Position numbers and translations under genes: made by a program. A stretch of DNA of 64,000 bases. Source: Burkholderiales bacterium (GTDB lineage Bacteria; Pseudomonadota; Gammaproteobacteria; Burkholderiales; Nitrosomonadaceae). This document shows, one piece after another, positions 1-9,461 of this stretch. Positions within the stretch are counted from its first letter, which is position 1; each line of letters opens with the position of its first letter. Below the pieces are notes generated by a model that worked only from the letters and a program-made list of their open reading frames with translations, was not told the origin of the DNA and did not search any database. The stretch spans positions 8,660 through 72,659 of the forward strand of contig JACKLV010000017.1 of assembly GCA_024235755.1 (NCBI GenBank). The letters are read 5' to 3'.

Positions 1-2469
1 CGTGCGCGTCTGAAGGAAAAAAACGCCGCCAAGGCACAGCAGGAAACGCTGTATGTAACCGACAAGGGACAAAAAATACCGCTGGACCTGGCTCAGTTGA
101 CTGCATTGATCGAGTCCTCCTGCACCGGGCTGGGTGATGCAGTGAATCCCGCCCTGATTCTCAAAGCTACCCTGCGCGAACTGTATGACGGCGTCACCCT
201 TGAGGAAGTCAGAAAGTCCGCAATCATGTCGGCACGGGTCCTGATTGAGAAAGAACCTGCCTACGGTTTTGTGACCGCGCGCCTGTTGCTCAACAACATC
301 CGTGCTGAAGTCCTTGGCGAAGAGATATCCCACGAAGCCATGCAGTCGCAATACGCGACGTACTTCCCGGGTTTTATCAAGCAAGGCATCGAAGCCGGGC
401 TGCTCGACGAGCGCCTGAACCAGTTCGACCTGGCGAAACTGTCCGACGCACTGCAGGCCGAGCGCGATCTGCAATTTGATTATCTCGGACTGCAAACCCT
501 CTACGACCGCTACTTCCTGCATATCCGTGAAAAACGCATCGAACTGCCCCAAGCGTTTTTCATGCGCGTCGCTATGGGCTTGGCGCTCAATGAAATCGAC
601 CGTGAAACGCGCGCCATCGAGTTTTACCAGGTGCTATCCAGTTTCGATTTCATGAGTTCGACGCCGACGCTGTTCAATTCCGGCACCTGCCGCTCGCAAC
701 TGTCTTCGTGCTATCTCACCACGGTATCCGACGATCTCGACGGCATTTACGAAGCGATTAAGGAAAATGCCCTGCTAGCCAAATACGCCGGCGGTCTCGG
801 CAATGATTGGACCGCAGTGCGCGCGATGGGTGCGCGCATCAAGGGCACCAACGGCAAATCTCAGGGTGTCGTGCCATTCCTCAAAGTAGTGTCGGATACC
901 GCTGTCGCCGTCAATCAGGGTGGCAAACGCAAGGGCGCGGTATGCGCCTACCTGGAATGCTGGCATCTGGATATCGAAGAATTCCTCGAATTGCGTAAAA
1001 ACACCGGCGACGACCGCCGCCGCACGCATGACATGAATACCGCCACCTGGATTCCGGATCTGTTCATGAAACGCGTCATGGAAGACGACGACTGGACATT
1101 GTTCTCGCCTTCCGACGTGCCCGATCTGCATGAAAAATTCGGCCGCGCATTCGAACAAGCCTATCTGGCGTATGAAGAAAAAACAGAGCGCGGCGAACTG
1201 GAATTATTCAAAAAAATTCCGGCCGTACAGCTTTGGCGCAAAATGCTCAGCATGCTGTTCGAAACCGGCCATCCGTGGATCACCTTCAAGGACCCGTGCA
1301 ATATTCGTTCGCCGCAGAACCATGTCGGCGTAGTGCACAGTTCGAATTTATGCACGGAGATCACGCTCAACACCAACGACAAGGAAATCGCCGTCTGCAA
1401 TCTGGGTTCGGTCAACCTCGTCGCGCACCTGAACAATGGTGAACTCGATAAAGACAAGCTGAAACGCACCATCCGTACCGCCATGCGCATGCTTGACAAC
1501 GTCGTCGACATCAATTTCTACGCTGTGCCCAAAGCCAGAAACGCCAATCTGAAGCATCGCCCGGTCGGAATGGGTATCATGGGTTTTCAGGATTGCCTGC
1601 AGCGCCTCGGCATTCCGTATGCTTCGGCTGAGGCTGTTGATTTCGCTGACCGCTCGATGGAAATGGTCGCCTATGAAGCTTACTGGGCATCGAGCGAGCT
1701 GGCCAAAGAACGCGGACGCTACAGCAGCTACAAAGGCAGCCTGTGGGACAGAGGCATACTGCCGCATGAATCGCTCAAGCTGCTGGAAGAAGAACGCGGC
1801 GGCTATGTCGAAGCGGATATGTCGGCAACACTCGACTGGGAAGCGCTGCGCAAACAGATCAAAAAACACGGCATGCGCAATTCAAACTGTCTGGCCATCG
1901 CGCCAACCGCGACGATCTCCAACATAATCGGCGTATCTGCGAGCATCGAACCGACTTATCAAAATCTGTACGTCAAGTCGAACTTATCCGGCGAATTCAC
2001 TATCACCAACAAATCGCTGGTCAATGAACTGAAGCAACGCAACCTGTGGGACGAAGTCATGATCGCCGATCTGAAATACTTTGACGGCGCCGTCAGCAAA
2101 ATCGACCGCATTCCGGACGACATCCGCGTGCTGTACGCCACCGCGTTTGAAATGGACCCGGCCTGGCTCATCGAAGCGGCTGCACGGCGGCAGAAGTGGA
2201 TTGATCAATCGCAGTCGCTCAATATTTACATTGCGGGCGTATCGGGCAAGAAACTCGACGAAACCTACAAACTGGCCTGGCTGCGCGGTTTGAAAACGAC
2301 GTATTACCTGCGTTCCATGGGTGCGACCGGCGCCGAAAAATCGACCGTTCAGGCAGGCTCTCTCAACGCCGTGCCTGCGCATGGCGGTATTTCCGCCAGC
2401 AGCCTTGAGACGGCGGTTGAAATCAAATACTGCGCGATTGACGACGAAAGTTGCGAATCCTGTCAATAG
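1..2469 (+). CDS. nrdA: Ribonucleoside-diphosphate reductase alpha subunit, 5' end outside window
   Basis: Large subunit of class Ia ribonucleotide reductase, which reduces ribonucleoside diphosphates to deoxy forms in the cytoplasm. The frame is open from base 1 and the protein before base 97 still reads as the N-terminal ATP-cone region, so the true start lies upstream and the TTG at 97 is not a credible start. Visible family marks are the SSCYLTT segment near base 707 (active-site Cys), the NLCTEI segment near base 1340 (active-site Asn, Cys and Glu), the GGKRKGA loop near 920, and a C-terminal CESC pair (the redox-relay cysteines) just before the stop. It is followed after 59 bases by nrdB, with which it forms the R1-R2 enzyme. 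Only the beginning is missing; the rest is intact. Confidence 0.96.
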   Translation, partial: RARLKEKNAAKAQQETLYVTDKGQKIPLDLAQLTALIESSCTGLGDAVNPALILKATLRELYDGVTLEEVRKSAIMSARVLIEKEPAYGFVTARLLLNNIRAEVLGEEISHEAMQSQYATYFPGFIKQGIEAGLLDERLNQFDLAKLSDALQAERDLQFDYLGLQTLYDRYFLHIREKRIELPQAFFMRVAMGLALNEIDRETRAIEFYQVLSSFDFMSSTPTLFNSGTCRSQLSSCYLTTVSDDLDGIYEAIKENALLAKYAGGLGNDWTAVRAMGARIKGTNGKSQGVVPFLKVVSDTAVAVNQGGKRKGAVCAYLECWHLDIEEFLELRKNTGDDRRRTHDMNTATWIPDLFMKRVMEDDDWTLFSPSDVPDLHEKFGRAFEQAYLAYEEKTERGELELFKKIPAVQLWRKMLSMLFETGHPWITFKDPCNIRSPQNHVGVVHSSNLCTEITLNTNDKEIAVCNLGSVNLVAHLNNGELDKDKLKRTIRTAMRMLDNVVDINFYAVPKARNANLKHRPVGMGIMGFQDCLQRLGIPYASAEAVDFADRSMEMVAYEAYWASSELAKERGRYSSYKGSLWDRGILPHESLKLLEEERGGYVEADMSATLDWEALRKQIKKHGMRNSNCLAIAPTATISNIIGVSASIEPTYQNLYVKSNLSGEFTITNKSLVNELKQRNLWDEVMIADLKYFDGAVSKIDRIPDDIRVLYATAFEMDPAWLIEAAARRQKWIDQSQSLNIYIAGVSGKKLDETYKLAWLRGLKTTYYLRSMGATGAEKSTVQAGSLNAVPAHGGISASSLETAVEIKYCAIDDESCESCQ

Positions 2470-2528
2470 CCGCACACTGAACGCAAAGATTTGAACACTA
2501 CGGATTTAATTAAAGAAGGAGTCAAAAC

Positions 2529-3722
2529 ATGCTGACATTTGAAGACGAACCGTTCCAGCCCAAGAAGCCCGCAAATCCCATGAATTCCGCGAACGCTACG
2601 TACGGTCGCCTCGAGACGATGGAAACACTTGCACACAAGACAATGGGCGGCATGACGGCGGATGCAGACGATGCCGGCGAACAGCCCGTTGCAGGCAGCG
2701 CGCTGCGCCGCGTCAAAGTGGAAGACAAGCGGATCATCAACTGCAGCGCCGACGTCAACCAGTTGGTGCCGTTTAAATACAAATGGGCCTGGGACAAATA
2801 TCTCGCCGCCTGCGCCAACCACTGGATGCCGCAGGAAATCAACATGAGCCGCGATATCGCGTTGTGGAAAGACCCCAACGGCCTGACCGAAGACGAGCGC
2901 CGCATTGTCAAGCGCAACCTGGGGTTCTTCGTCACCGCCGATTCGCTCGCCGCCAATAACATCGTGCTCGGCACCTACCGCCATATCACCAACCCGGAAT
3001 GCCGCCAGTATCTGCTGCGCCAGGCATTCGAGGAGGCGATTCATACCCATGCCTATCAATATATCGTCGAATCGCTGGGCCTGAACGAAGGCGAAATTTT
3101 CAATGCGTATCATGAAATCGAGTCGATCCGCGACAAGGATGAATTCCTGATCCCGTTCATCGACACACTGACCGACCCGAACTTCAAGACCGGCACCCTG
3201 GAAACCGACCAGCAGCTGCTCAAAAGCCTGATCGTATTCGCATGCATCATGGAAGGCATGTTCTTCTATGTCGGCTTTGCGCAGATTCTGGCACTGGGAC
3301 GGCAAAATAAAATGACCGGCTCGGCGGAGCAGTACCAGTATATTCTGCGCGATGAATCGATGCACTGCAATTTCGGTATCGACGTCATCAACCAGATCAA
3401 AATGGAAAATCCGCAGCTTTGGACCAAAGCGTTCCGCGAAGAAATCCAGGAACTGATCGCCAAGGCCGTCACGCTTGAATACCGTTACGCGGAAGACACC
3501 ATGCCACGCGGCGTGCTCGGCCTGAACGCGCCGATGTTCAAGGAATATCTGCGTTACATCGCCAACCGCCGCTGCCAGCAGATCGGCCTGGATGTGCTGT
3601 ATCCGGAAGCAAATAATCCGTTCCCGTGGATGTCGGAAATGATCGACCTGAAAAAAGAGAAGAATTTCTTTGAAACGCGGGTGATTGAGTATCAGACCGG
3701 TGGCGCACTCTCCTGGGACTGA
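2529..3722 (+). CDS. nrdB: Ribonucleoside-diphosphate reductase beta subunit
   Basis: Small (R2) subunit that houses the di-iron centre and tyrosyl radical for NrdA. The ATG at 2529 has a strong GAAGGAG site just upstream. The ferritin-like core carries the iron-ligand segments EEAIHTHAY (about residues 168-176), where the last Tyr matches the radical tyrosine of class Ia enzymes, and RDESMHC (about 274-280). The C-terminal tail, the docking peptide for NrdA, ends GGALSWD. At 397 residues it is slightly longer than the E. coli protein because of a low-complexity N-terminal extension of about 60 residues. It is co-directional with nrdA and almost certainly co-transcribed. Confidence 0.96.
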   Translation: MLTFEDEPFQPKKPANPMNSANATYGRLETMETLAHKTMGGMTADADDAGEQPVAGSALRRVKVEDKRIINCSADVNQLVPFKYKWAWDKYLAACANHWMPQEINMSRDIALWKDPNGLTEDERRIVKRNLGFFVTADSLAANNIVLGTYRHITNPECRQYLLRQAFEEAIHTHAYQYIVESLGLNEGEIFNAYHEIESIRDKDEFLIPFIDTLTDPNFKTGTLETDQQLLKSLIVFACIMEGMFFYVGFAQILALGRQNKMTGSAEQYQYILRDESMHCNFGIDVINQIKMENPQLWTKAFREEIQELIAKAVTLEYRYAEDTMPRGVLGLNAPMFKEYLRYIANRRCQQIGLDVLYPEANNPFPWMSEMIDLKKEKNFFETRVIEYQTGGALSWD

Positions 3723-3893
3723 TGAATGCTATTGCGCTTGCAGTTTCGGCGTTAAAAATTGACTTAAAATGCTCATTTACTGTTTGTAAACTCCGCTTTT
3801 TCGTTAATTTTTGCCTTGAAACTGCTGCGCTCATAACGCATTCAAACATTGGCCCAAGCAACCAGAAATTCAGAAACGTTAGAGAGGTACGCA

Positions 3894-5309
3894 ATGAACT
3901 ACCGCGAAGAACGTGACGCCATGGGCGTCGTGCAAGTGCCGACAACGGCGCTGTGGGGCGCGCAGACGCAGCGCTCGCTGGAAAACTTCAGGATTTCCGG
4001 CGAGCAGATGCCGCCCGCGCTGATTCATGCACTGGCGCAGGTCAAGCGAAGCGCCGCCACCGTCAATCATGAACTCGGCCTGCTCAACGCGGCGACCACT
4101 GCAGCAATTATCCAGGCGGCGGATGAAGTCATCGGCGGCCAGCATGACGACGAATTTCCGCTGGTGATCTGGCAGACCGGTTCGGGCACGCAGACCAACA
4201 TGAACATGAACGAAGTGCTCGCCAACCGCGCATCGGAACTGCTCGGCGGCGAACGCGGCATGGATCGCAAGGTGCATCCCAATGACGACGTCAACAAAGG
4301 CCAGTCGTCCAACGATGTATTCCCGACGGCGATGCATGTCGCCGCCGTGCAAAGTATCCACCACCAGCTGATACCCGCCATTCGGCTGCTGCGCGATACG
4401 CTGGCCGAAAAAGCCGAAGCGTTTTCCGAGATCGTCAAAATCGGCCGCACGCACCTGCAGGACGCCACGCCGCTCACGCTCGGACAGGAGTTCTCCGGTT
4501 ATGTCGCGCAGCTCGATCACGGCCTGAAGCATGTTGAGGCCGTCCTGCCCCATCTTTGTGAACTCGCGCTCGGCGGCACTGCCGTCGGCACCGGGTTGAA
4601 CGCGCATCCCGAATTTGCCGTGCGCGTGGCCGCGGAAATCAGCCACCAGACGCAACTGCCGTTCGTCACCGCGCCGAACAAGTTTGAAGCGCTGGCCAGC
4701 AACGATGCGCTGGTGCATGCGCACGGCGCATTGAAAACGCTGGCCGCATCGATGATGAAAATCGCCAACGATGTCCGCTGGCTCGCGTCCGGCCCGCGTT
4801 GCGGCATCGGCGAACTGAAAATTCCCGAAAACGAACCCGGCAGCTCGATCATGCCCGGCAAAGTCAACCCGACTCAGTCGGAAGCCATGACCATGCTGTG
4901 CTGCCAGGTCATGGGTAACGACGTGGCGATCAACATGGGCGGCGCGATGGGTAATTTCGAGCTCAACGTGATGAAACCGTTGATCATCCATAACTTCCTG
5001 CACAGCGTGCGTCTGCTCGCCGACGGCATTGCCAGTTTCAACGACCACTGCGCCGTGGGCATCGAAGCCAATCGCGACCGTATCGATTTGCTGATGCACA
5101 ACTCGTTGATGCTGGTCACCGCGCTGAATCCGCACATCGGCTACGATAAGGCCGCCGAAATCGCCAAAAAGGCGCACCGCGAGGGCATCACGCTTAAAGC
5201 CGCCGCACTCGCCACCGGTTATGTCACCGCCACGCAGTTCGACGCCTGGGTCGTTCCGCAGAAAATGGTCGGAAAAATGGATGAGCACAAACCATCAATT
5301 AACCATTAA
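3894..5309 (+). CDS. fumC: Class II fumarate hydratase
   Basis: Oxygen-stable, iron-free fumarase interconverting fumarate and malate in the TCA cycle. The start is placed at the ATG at 3894, preceded by AGAGAGGT; the frame is open further back to 3849 but only through a non-canonical leader. The 471-residue protein has the fumarase/aspartase superfamily signature GSSIMPGKVNP (about residues 316-326, including the catalytic Ser loop), TGSGTQTNMNMNE and HPNDDVNKGQSSND. These sequences favour FumC over aspartase or argininosuccinate lyase. It stands 171 bases after nrdB, probably with its own promoter. Confidence 0.96.
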   Translation: MNYREERDAMGVVQVPTTALWGAQTQRSLENFRISGEQMPPALIHALAQVKRSAATVNHELGLLNAATTAAIIQAADEVIGGQHDDEFPLVIWQTGSGTQTNMNMNEVLANRASELLGGERGMDRKVHPNDDVNKGQSSNDVFPTAMHVAAVQSIHHQLIPAIRLLRDTLAEKAEAFSEIVKIGRTHLQDATPLTLGQEFSGYVAQLDHGLKHVEAVLPHLCELALGGTAVGTGLNAHPEFAVRVAAEISHQTQLPFVTAPNKFEALASNDALVHAHGALKTLAASMMKIANDVRWLASGPRCGIGELKIPENEPGSSIMPGKVNPTQSEAMTMLCCQVMGNDVAINMGGAMGNFELNVMKPLIIHNFLHSVRLLADGIASFNDHCAVGIEANRDRIDLLMHNSLMLVTALNPHIGYDKAAEIAKKAHREGITLKAAALATGYVTATQFDAWVVPQKMVGKMDEHKPSINH

Positions 5310-5314
5310 CAAAA

Positions 5315-5326
5315 TGATTTAAATCA
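5315..5326. promoter_or_regulatory. FNR/Anr-like palindrome
   Basis: The 12-base perfect palindrome TGATTTAAATCA lies between fumC and the small gene at 5405. Extended by one base each side it matches the FNR/Anr consensus TTGAT-N4-ATCAA at 8 of 10 positions. A possible -35/-10 pair (TTGAAC near 5358, TATCTA near 5379) lies downstream with a poor 15-base spacer. The assignment is tentative. Confidence 0.3.
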
Positions 5327-5404
5327 CAAAATCAAGTTTGTAATAAAACCTTAATAATTGAACTCTACACTTGCGCTGTATCTAAAAACATCAAAGGAGA
5401 ATCT

Positions 5405-5674
5405 ATGTTTTGTTACATCAAGGAATGGCCCAACAAAATGGCCACGCTCATGACCGCCGACGGCATCGTGCTGTGCACCTGCCAGAACGCCAACGAAGCC
5501 CAGCAGGTCTGGCGCGACTGGAAACGGCAGCAGTTCAAACCGCACTCAACGGAAACAGCCGATGCCGAACTCGAAATTCTGCCTTATTCGCCGACGGTTG
5601 GGGAATGGCTGAAGGCGGCTGTAGCGGGGTGTTATGTGTGGAAGGAAAAAAAGTGGTTAATGAATAAATCTTAA
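5405..5674 (+). CDS. Small conserved-looking cytoplasmic protein, function unknown
   Basis: An 89-residue protein I do not recognise at family level. The start is well supported by AAAGGAGA five bases before the ATG. There is no signal peptide or membrane segment. The N-terminal half (KMATLMTADG.VL and a NANEAQQVWRDW helix) looks like a small alpha/beta fold, and the C-terminal part is rich in Trp, Tyr and Lys. It follows fumC on the same strand, 95 bases downstream, after an AT-rich spacer with an FNR-like palindrome, so it may be an oxygen-responsive single gene. Base composition matches the housekeeping genes upstream rather than the AT-rich DNA that follows. Confidence 0.7.
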   Translation: MFCYIKEWPNKMATLMTADGIVLCTCQNANEAQQVWRDWKRQQFKPHSTETADAELEILPYSPTVGEWLKAAVAGCYVWKEKKWLMNKS

Positions 5675-5816
5675 ATTTTGTTTTGGGAATTCATCAGCAA
5701 AATTTAAGTTGTTATAAATTTATGTCTGGCTGTAATGGTTTGTAAATAAAAAACTATTTTCCAGCAAAAGATATTATATAGATGATTATTGATCTAATTC
5801 TTGTTAGATTCATAAA

Positions 5817-6080
5817 ATGGAAACTACACTACACACAAAAAAACAAATGATTCTGGGGGCAATTCTTCTTGGGCTGTTGCTATTTCTCTTATATTTTTTA
5901 ATTTCGAAAATATGGAATGCTTTCATTTCTGTTAATCCCCAATTGGGTGCTGGTCTTCTTGCTGCTTCCGCAACAATAATAGTTTCCTTAATTTCTGTTT
6001 TGGTATCTAAGCATCTTGAAAGAAGATCTGTAATCCTTGCACATCTACGAGAAAAGAAAATGTTCAGCCTATCAAACTGA
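5817..6080 (+). CDS. Short two-helix membrane protein, possibly C-terminally truncated
   Basis: An 87-residue product with two hydrophobic helices (about residues 11-32 and 42-63) followed by a charged segment SKHLERRSVILAHLREKK. This arrangement (second helix, then basic amphipathic helix) is typical of small integral membrane proteins whose cytoplasmic helix normally continues much further; here it stops after ten more residues, so the gene may be the front of a broken one. No convincing ribosome-binding site is visible. Surrounding DNA is AT-rich and decayed. Confidence 0.4.
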   Translation: METTLHTKKQMILGAILLGLLLFLLYFLISKIWNAFISVNPQLGAGLLAASATIIVSLISVLVSKHLERRSVILAHLREKKMFSLSN

Positions 6081-6851
6081 AAATATCGTTTATGATACAA
6101 CTAGGTTCTCAATTAAGCTATCGATATGCACTGCAAGCCAGAATTTGTAGTCGAAATTTATTATCAGCGTGTCATATATCTGAGGTACTTGTAAATCAAC
6201 CTGAAGCACTCTCGGTGCTGAAAATGGCCATACAAATAGGTCAATGTTGATGCATATGATCACGCCGTATTTCGGACTCAGGTTTTGCGTTGACGAAGAA
6301 TGCAAACGATATTGTATCCTCGAATACAATGCCAAGCGTATAAAGGGGATCCAAGGTTTATACCACTCTTGATGCTTTGGCGCTCCAACTAATTTACCTG
6401 GGATAGTATAACGGCTGATGTTGCGTCATTGCACTCGTCGAAAGATCTCCAACAGCAAAAGTCGGTGGGGTGGAACATCTTAAACCCATACGAAGTCTTA
6501 TAAGCGACGCAAGTAGGATTGTGGTAAGCTTTGCGCGAGCCAACAGTTTTTCGAGCAGAACACGTCTCGGACATACAGCACAATACTGCCTTGTTGATAG
6601 ACATTCTCTACAATGTGGCGTAATCCGGACGGTTATCCTTTGCCATGCATAAACACGACGGTAGCCAGAACTTGTAAAAGGAGCTCATCGGCAAACGTAT
6701 CTTTTTACCGCAGTGAATGACTCTGTGTTCCGGCAACGCCATTATGTCTACTGAACGGAATTGTTTTCTCCGGCGAAGCTTGGTCAGAGCCGGCTCACCA
6801 GCAATGAGGCGTGGCATCCGTTTTATATTGATCCAATTTATCGTAGTGGGG
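6081..6851. other. Decayed intergenic stretch without recognisable gene
   Basis: About 770 bases with only short frames on both strands, none with a ribosome-binding site or a recognisable family motif. It lies between a possibly truncated membrane protein and the broken end of an IS110 transposase, so it is probably rearranged remnant DNA. Parts of the minus strand may derive from the missing middle of the transposase, but I could not align them to the family from memory. Confidence 0.5.
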
Positions 6852-7082
6852 TTACCCGAATTTTGCGCACATTAAGCGTTTGGCCGGAACAATGCATCGA
6901 ATTTGCCAGTAATGCGCGCCTCCACAGGCTTCGATACCGATCAAACTAGTCGGATAATTTGCGAAAAATGCCAACAACTCATTCCGCTTCAGCTTCTTCT
7001 TGATCGCTTTTGTGTCTACACCCATACTGTAAAAGTGAAATACATTTTTTGCGATGTCTAATCCAACTACGCTATTATTCAT
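6852..7082 (-). pseudogene. IS110-family transposase, N-terminal fragment
   Basis: About 58 good residues of the DEDD-type transposase N-terminus: VGLDIAKNVFHFYS with the first catalytic Asp, then SLIGIEACGGAHYW with the conserved Glu and the family HYW. After HYW the frame is lost. A neighbouring frame still reads KFDAL, and MCAKF reappears in the first frame, so at least one small indel is present, and the rest of the roughly 330-residue protein (RuvC-like C-terminal part and Ser domain) is absent. The element is dead. It marks a past insertion in this accessory region. Confidence 0.85.
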
Positions 7083-7083
7083 T

Positions 7084-7153
7084 GTGGACTCCTCTTTTAT
7101 TCCGTTCTTGATAAGTGGTGCATTATGACACCGTCGAAAAGAGAGGAGTCCAT
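7084..7153. repeat. Imperfect inverted repeat next to the IS110 remnant
   Basis: TGGACTCCTCTTTT at 7084-7097 is repeated in inverse as AAAAGAGAGGAGTCCA at about 7138-7153, with a two-base insertion in one arm and about 40 bases between them. The left arm includes the ribosome-binding site of the transposase fragment. It may be part of the IS end, which in IS110 elements is often structured rather than a simple terminal repeat. Confidence 0.5.
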
Positions 7154-7200
7154 ATCATCAACCTACATGTCATACATGACATCCAAATGCTTGCAAACAT

Positions 7201-7884
7201 TCAGTCCAGTCCGCAATTAAGTTGCATATTCAGTGTATCCGTCGTGGCTGCAAAGCGGTCTTTCCAGTATTTGAAAGCCGCGTCTTCACGGGCTTCTGCA
7301 CCGTCTTCACCCAGATCGCAACTATGTGCAAACTCATGCGCCAAGAGCGATGCATAGCAGGCGCGCCGGTCTGCTTGGTCTAATCCTGCTATTTTCGTGA
7401 GAAATTGCGGATAAATCTTGATTTTCTTGGTAAAAGGCGAAGACCAGCCGTTTAAACAGTCGCCATTATTTTTACATTTATCGGCTGGCATGCATTTGAC
7501 CTTTCCGTTCTTCGAGAACCGGTTTTTTGTGCAGTTTCCCAGGTTGGCGCCTGTTTCTGCTTCAACCAGCTTGTCAAAGTTTTCCCAGTCATCCGCAATA
7601 TTCCAGGCAACCGCATTAATATCTTTTTCTTGCGTAGCATTGCAATCAATCACTTTCAGGTCGATTGTCGTGCCGGATGAGCCGGAAGTCGAGCCAGCAT
7701 TCGATCCAGCAGTGTCATTGAATCCATCGCAATCAATACCCTGACAGGTTTCTCCGGTATCAGGGTTTTCCATACCAGCCTGAACTGGATTCCATATTAA
7801 CGCTGCAAGAACAAAAAACAGACAACCGGCATAAATCCGTGTCCATTCAGAAAATTTCAGTATAGTTTGATTGATCCTATTCAT
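7201..7884 (-). CDS. Secreted Cys-rich protein with HExxH zinc-peptidase-like motif
   Basis: A 227-residue exported protein. The ATG at 7884 is chosen over the upstream GTG because GGAGG stands eight bases before it. A signal peptide is visible (basic start, hydrophobic core GCLFFVLAALIW, then a cut near VQA-G). The mature part begins with a Gly/Ser/Thr-rich linker and then a domain with many Cys. The motif LLAHEFAHSCDLGEDGAE (His183, Glu184, His187) resembles a gluzincin-like zinc site with a downstream Glu. It is not a PEP-CTERM protein and has no obvious partner. Catalytic function is inferred from the motif only; it could be a non-peptidase HExxH protein. Confidence 0.7.
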   Translation of the reverse strand: MNRINQTILKFSEWTRIYAGCLFFVLAALIWNPVQAGMENPDTGETCQGIDCDGFNDTAGSNAGSTSGSSGTTIDLKVIDCNATQEKDINAVAWNIADDWENFDKLVEAETGANLGNCTKNRFSKNGKVKCMPADKCKNNGDCLNGWSSPFTKKIKIYPQFLTKIAGLDQADRRACYASLLAHEFAHSCDLGEDGAEAREDAAFKYWKDRFAATTDTLNMQLNCGLD

Positions 7885-8414
7885 GATCGCTGCCTCCGAG
7901 TTCACTGTAAACGCAACGGGCTTAAAATAGCGTCTGTCGGCACAAATGCGATTTGGTTTTTGATCGCTAATAATGACGTATGACGCACCCTCACGCAGAC
8001 CTATGAACCAATGCTATCCCAAATGCAAATAATATTCTGTGACTTTTATCACTGGGATAACTCACGTATTCATTCGACGCGGACAATGTAAACGGAGGCG
8101 CACAAAATGGGAACTGGTCCGCGACCAGACGCGCGCAGACAGGACAAGTTCATAAACAAGGCATAAAAAAACTTGAGTTCTCAGGTATCAAATCAAGCTG
8201 TAATAACAGCTGTTAGAATGACTACACGCTGCTTAGATCATCTAAAAATATCCTAATGTTGGTACCCATATCGCCAATATCGATAAGTAAAACGGAACGC
8301 ATATCAACGATTGATTGACTTTCTTTAGCCGACAGCCGGCAATCCAACAATTTATTGTGATTGGGTGCTATCTAGGTATATATTAGAATCTATAATATTT
8401 TATGGACTTAGACG
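7885..8414. other. Intergenic region, no gene seen
   Basis: About 530 bases between divergent genes (the exported HExxH protein and parD). It must hold promoters for both. No frame with a ribosome-binding site, RNA gene or strong terminator was found. Confidence 0.5.
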
Positions 8415-8684
8415 ATGACAAAACAATCTGTTAACTTTACGCCACCAAACGATGACTGGCTTAATGCAAAAGTGGCGAGCAAGGAATATCCCAATAAGAC
8501 GGATATCATTAACGATCTCATTCGCCGCGAACGGGAACGGGAAGAAAAATTCAAGATTCTTAAGGCGGCGATTGAGAAAGGATTGGCTAGTGATATTACC
8601 GACGATAACGTACTTGATATTATGCAGCGTGTAGAGAAGAGAATGATAGAAAATGGCACGTTACCGGATACAAGCCGAGGCTAA
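8415..8684 (+). CDS. ParD-like type II antitoxin
   Basis: An 89-residue antitoxin of the CopG/ParD (CC2985-like) kind: an N-terminal ribbon-helix-helix segment (VNFTPPNDDWLNAKVASKEY, then helix KTDIINDLIRRE) for DNA binding, and a charged C-terminal helix for toxin binding. In this family the antitoxin represses its own operon and neutralises ParE. The next gene overlaps it by 32 bases, the usual coupled arrangement. The toxin partner is frameshifted, so this antitoxin is probably an orphan. Confidence 0.85.
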   Translation: MTKQSVNFTPPNDDWLNAKVASKEYPNKTDIINDLIRREREREEKFKILKAAIEKGLASDITDDNVLDIMQRVEKRMIENGTLPDTSRG

Positions 8685-8942
8685 TGCCGACATTGATAAA
8701 ATCTATGTTGATGGGATAGAAGGTGGGGACTGGCACAAGCCAGAAACTACTTACTTGGCCTGCACGAGCGTTTTAAGTTTTTGGCCGATAACCCAAACAC
8801 CGGTGTCAATTCAGATGAGCTCTTACCCGGTTTGCAACGGTTTCGTTATGGCCGTCATGTCATATTCTTTACCAATACAAACGATGAAATTTTGATTGTT
8901 CGTGTTCTGGGTGAAGAAATGGATTTTGAACGCCATTTATAA
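8653..8942 (+). pseudogene. ParE-like toxin, frameshifted
   Basis: The first frame gives a RelE/ParE start (RYRIQAEANADIDKIYVDGIE). After GIE the reading continues in a different frame as WGLAQARNYLLGLHERFKF, then GLQRFRYGRHVIFFT and ILIVRVLGEEMDFERHL before a TAA at 8940-8942. One base appears lost near base 8722 (GAAGG-TGGGGA). Joined, the product would be a normal-length ParE of about 97 residues, with the C-terminal motif L.E.MDFERHL of the family. As it stands it yields an 80-residue hybrid, so the toxin is predicted inactive, unless the base loss is a sequencing error. Confidence 0.85.
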
Positions 8943-9068
8943 TTTTAACTACTAAACTGATCGCAGAAAGGACCAAAAACGCTCAATGCGCCACATGATT
9001 TATCGAGCGGCGCATTCTTTCAAATGTAACCACTCGATAATTTTTCATTTTGTGACGTTGCAACAGCC

Positions 9069-9461
9069 TTATTGCGATTCTTCTTGCTGCGCAAGTTCTG
9101 TTGCAATTGCGCGGACTTTTTCCTGCAATTGAACATCGGATTGAATGGACTGCCCCATGGCATTGTAGCTATCGGGCGTAAGTCCGACTTGCTGAAGCAC
9201 CAGCAGCATCTGCTGATTGGCAGCATCCATTATTTCCTGCTTTTGCTGATCAGATTCCGTGTCTTTCATATGGGCCATAGCCTGCTGCTGCACCTGATAA
9301 AGACCCGCATTTGCGAAAATAAAAGATTTGAGCTCTTCATCGCTGAAGGTCATTTTAGCCGTTGCCTCGGCACTCGCCTGATCTTGAGCCATTGCCGGCA
9401 TCAGACAAAGCGTGCTTAATAAACACGCCACAGCGATACTGTGAATCCATCGGTTATGCAT
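9069..9461 (-). CDS. Exported DUF4168-family protein
   Basis: A 130-residue protein with a clear signal peptide (hydrophobic core, cut near AMA-Q). The mature part has FSDEELKSFIFANAGLYQVQQQA, the DUF4168 hallmark, in an all-helical Gln-rich chain. The ATG at 9461 is chosen because AAAGGA precedes it at good spacing; a longer frame starts at 9488. The function of DUF4168 is not known; members are periplasmic or surface-exposed. A decayed paralogue lies at 19287-19430. Confidence 0.8.
   Translation of the reverse strand: MHNRWIHSIAVACLLSTLCLMPAMAQDQASAEATAKMTFSDEELKSFIFANAGLYQVQQQAMAHMKDTESDQQKQEIMDAANQQMLLVLQQVGLTPDSYNAMGQSIQSDVQLQEKVRAIATELAQQEESQ

Noticed and set aside
775..1158. Long minus-strand frames inside nrdA
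   Set aside because: They mirror the codon pattern of nrdA, have no ribosome-binding site and no family motif.
3879..5288. 469-codon minus-strand frame opposite fumC
   Set aside because: It is the antisense of a GC-rich, strongly biased coding gene; its His/Arg/Gly-rich product resembles no protein and fumC is certain.
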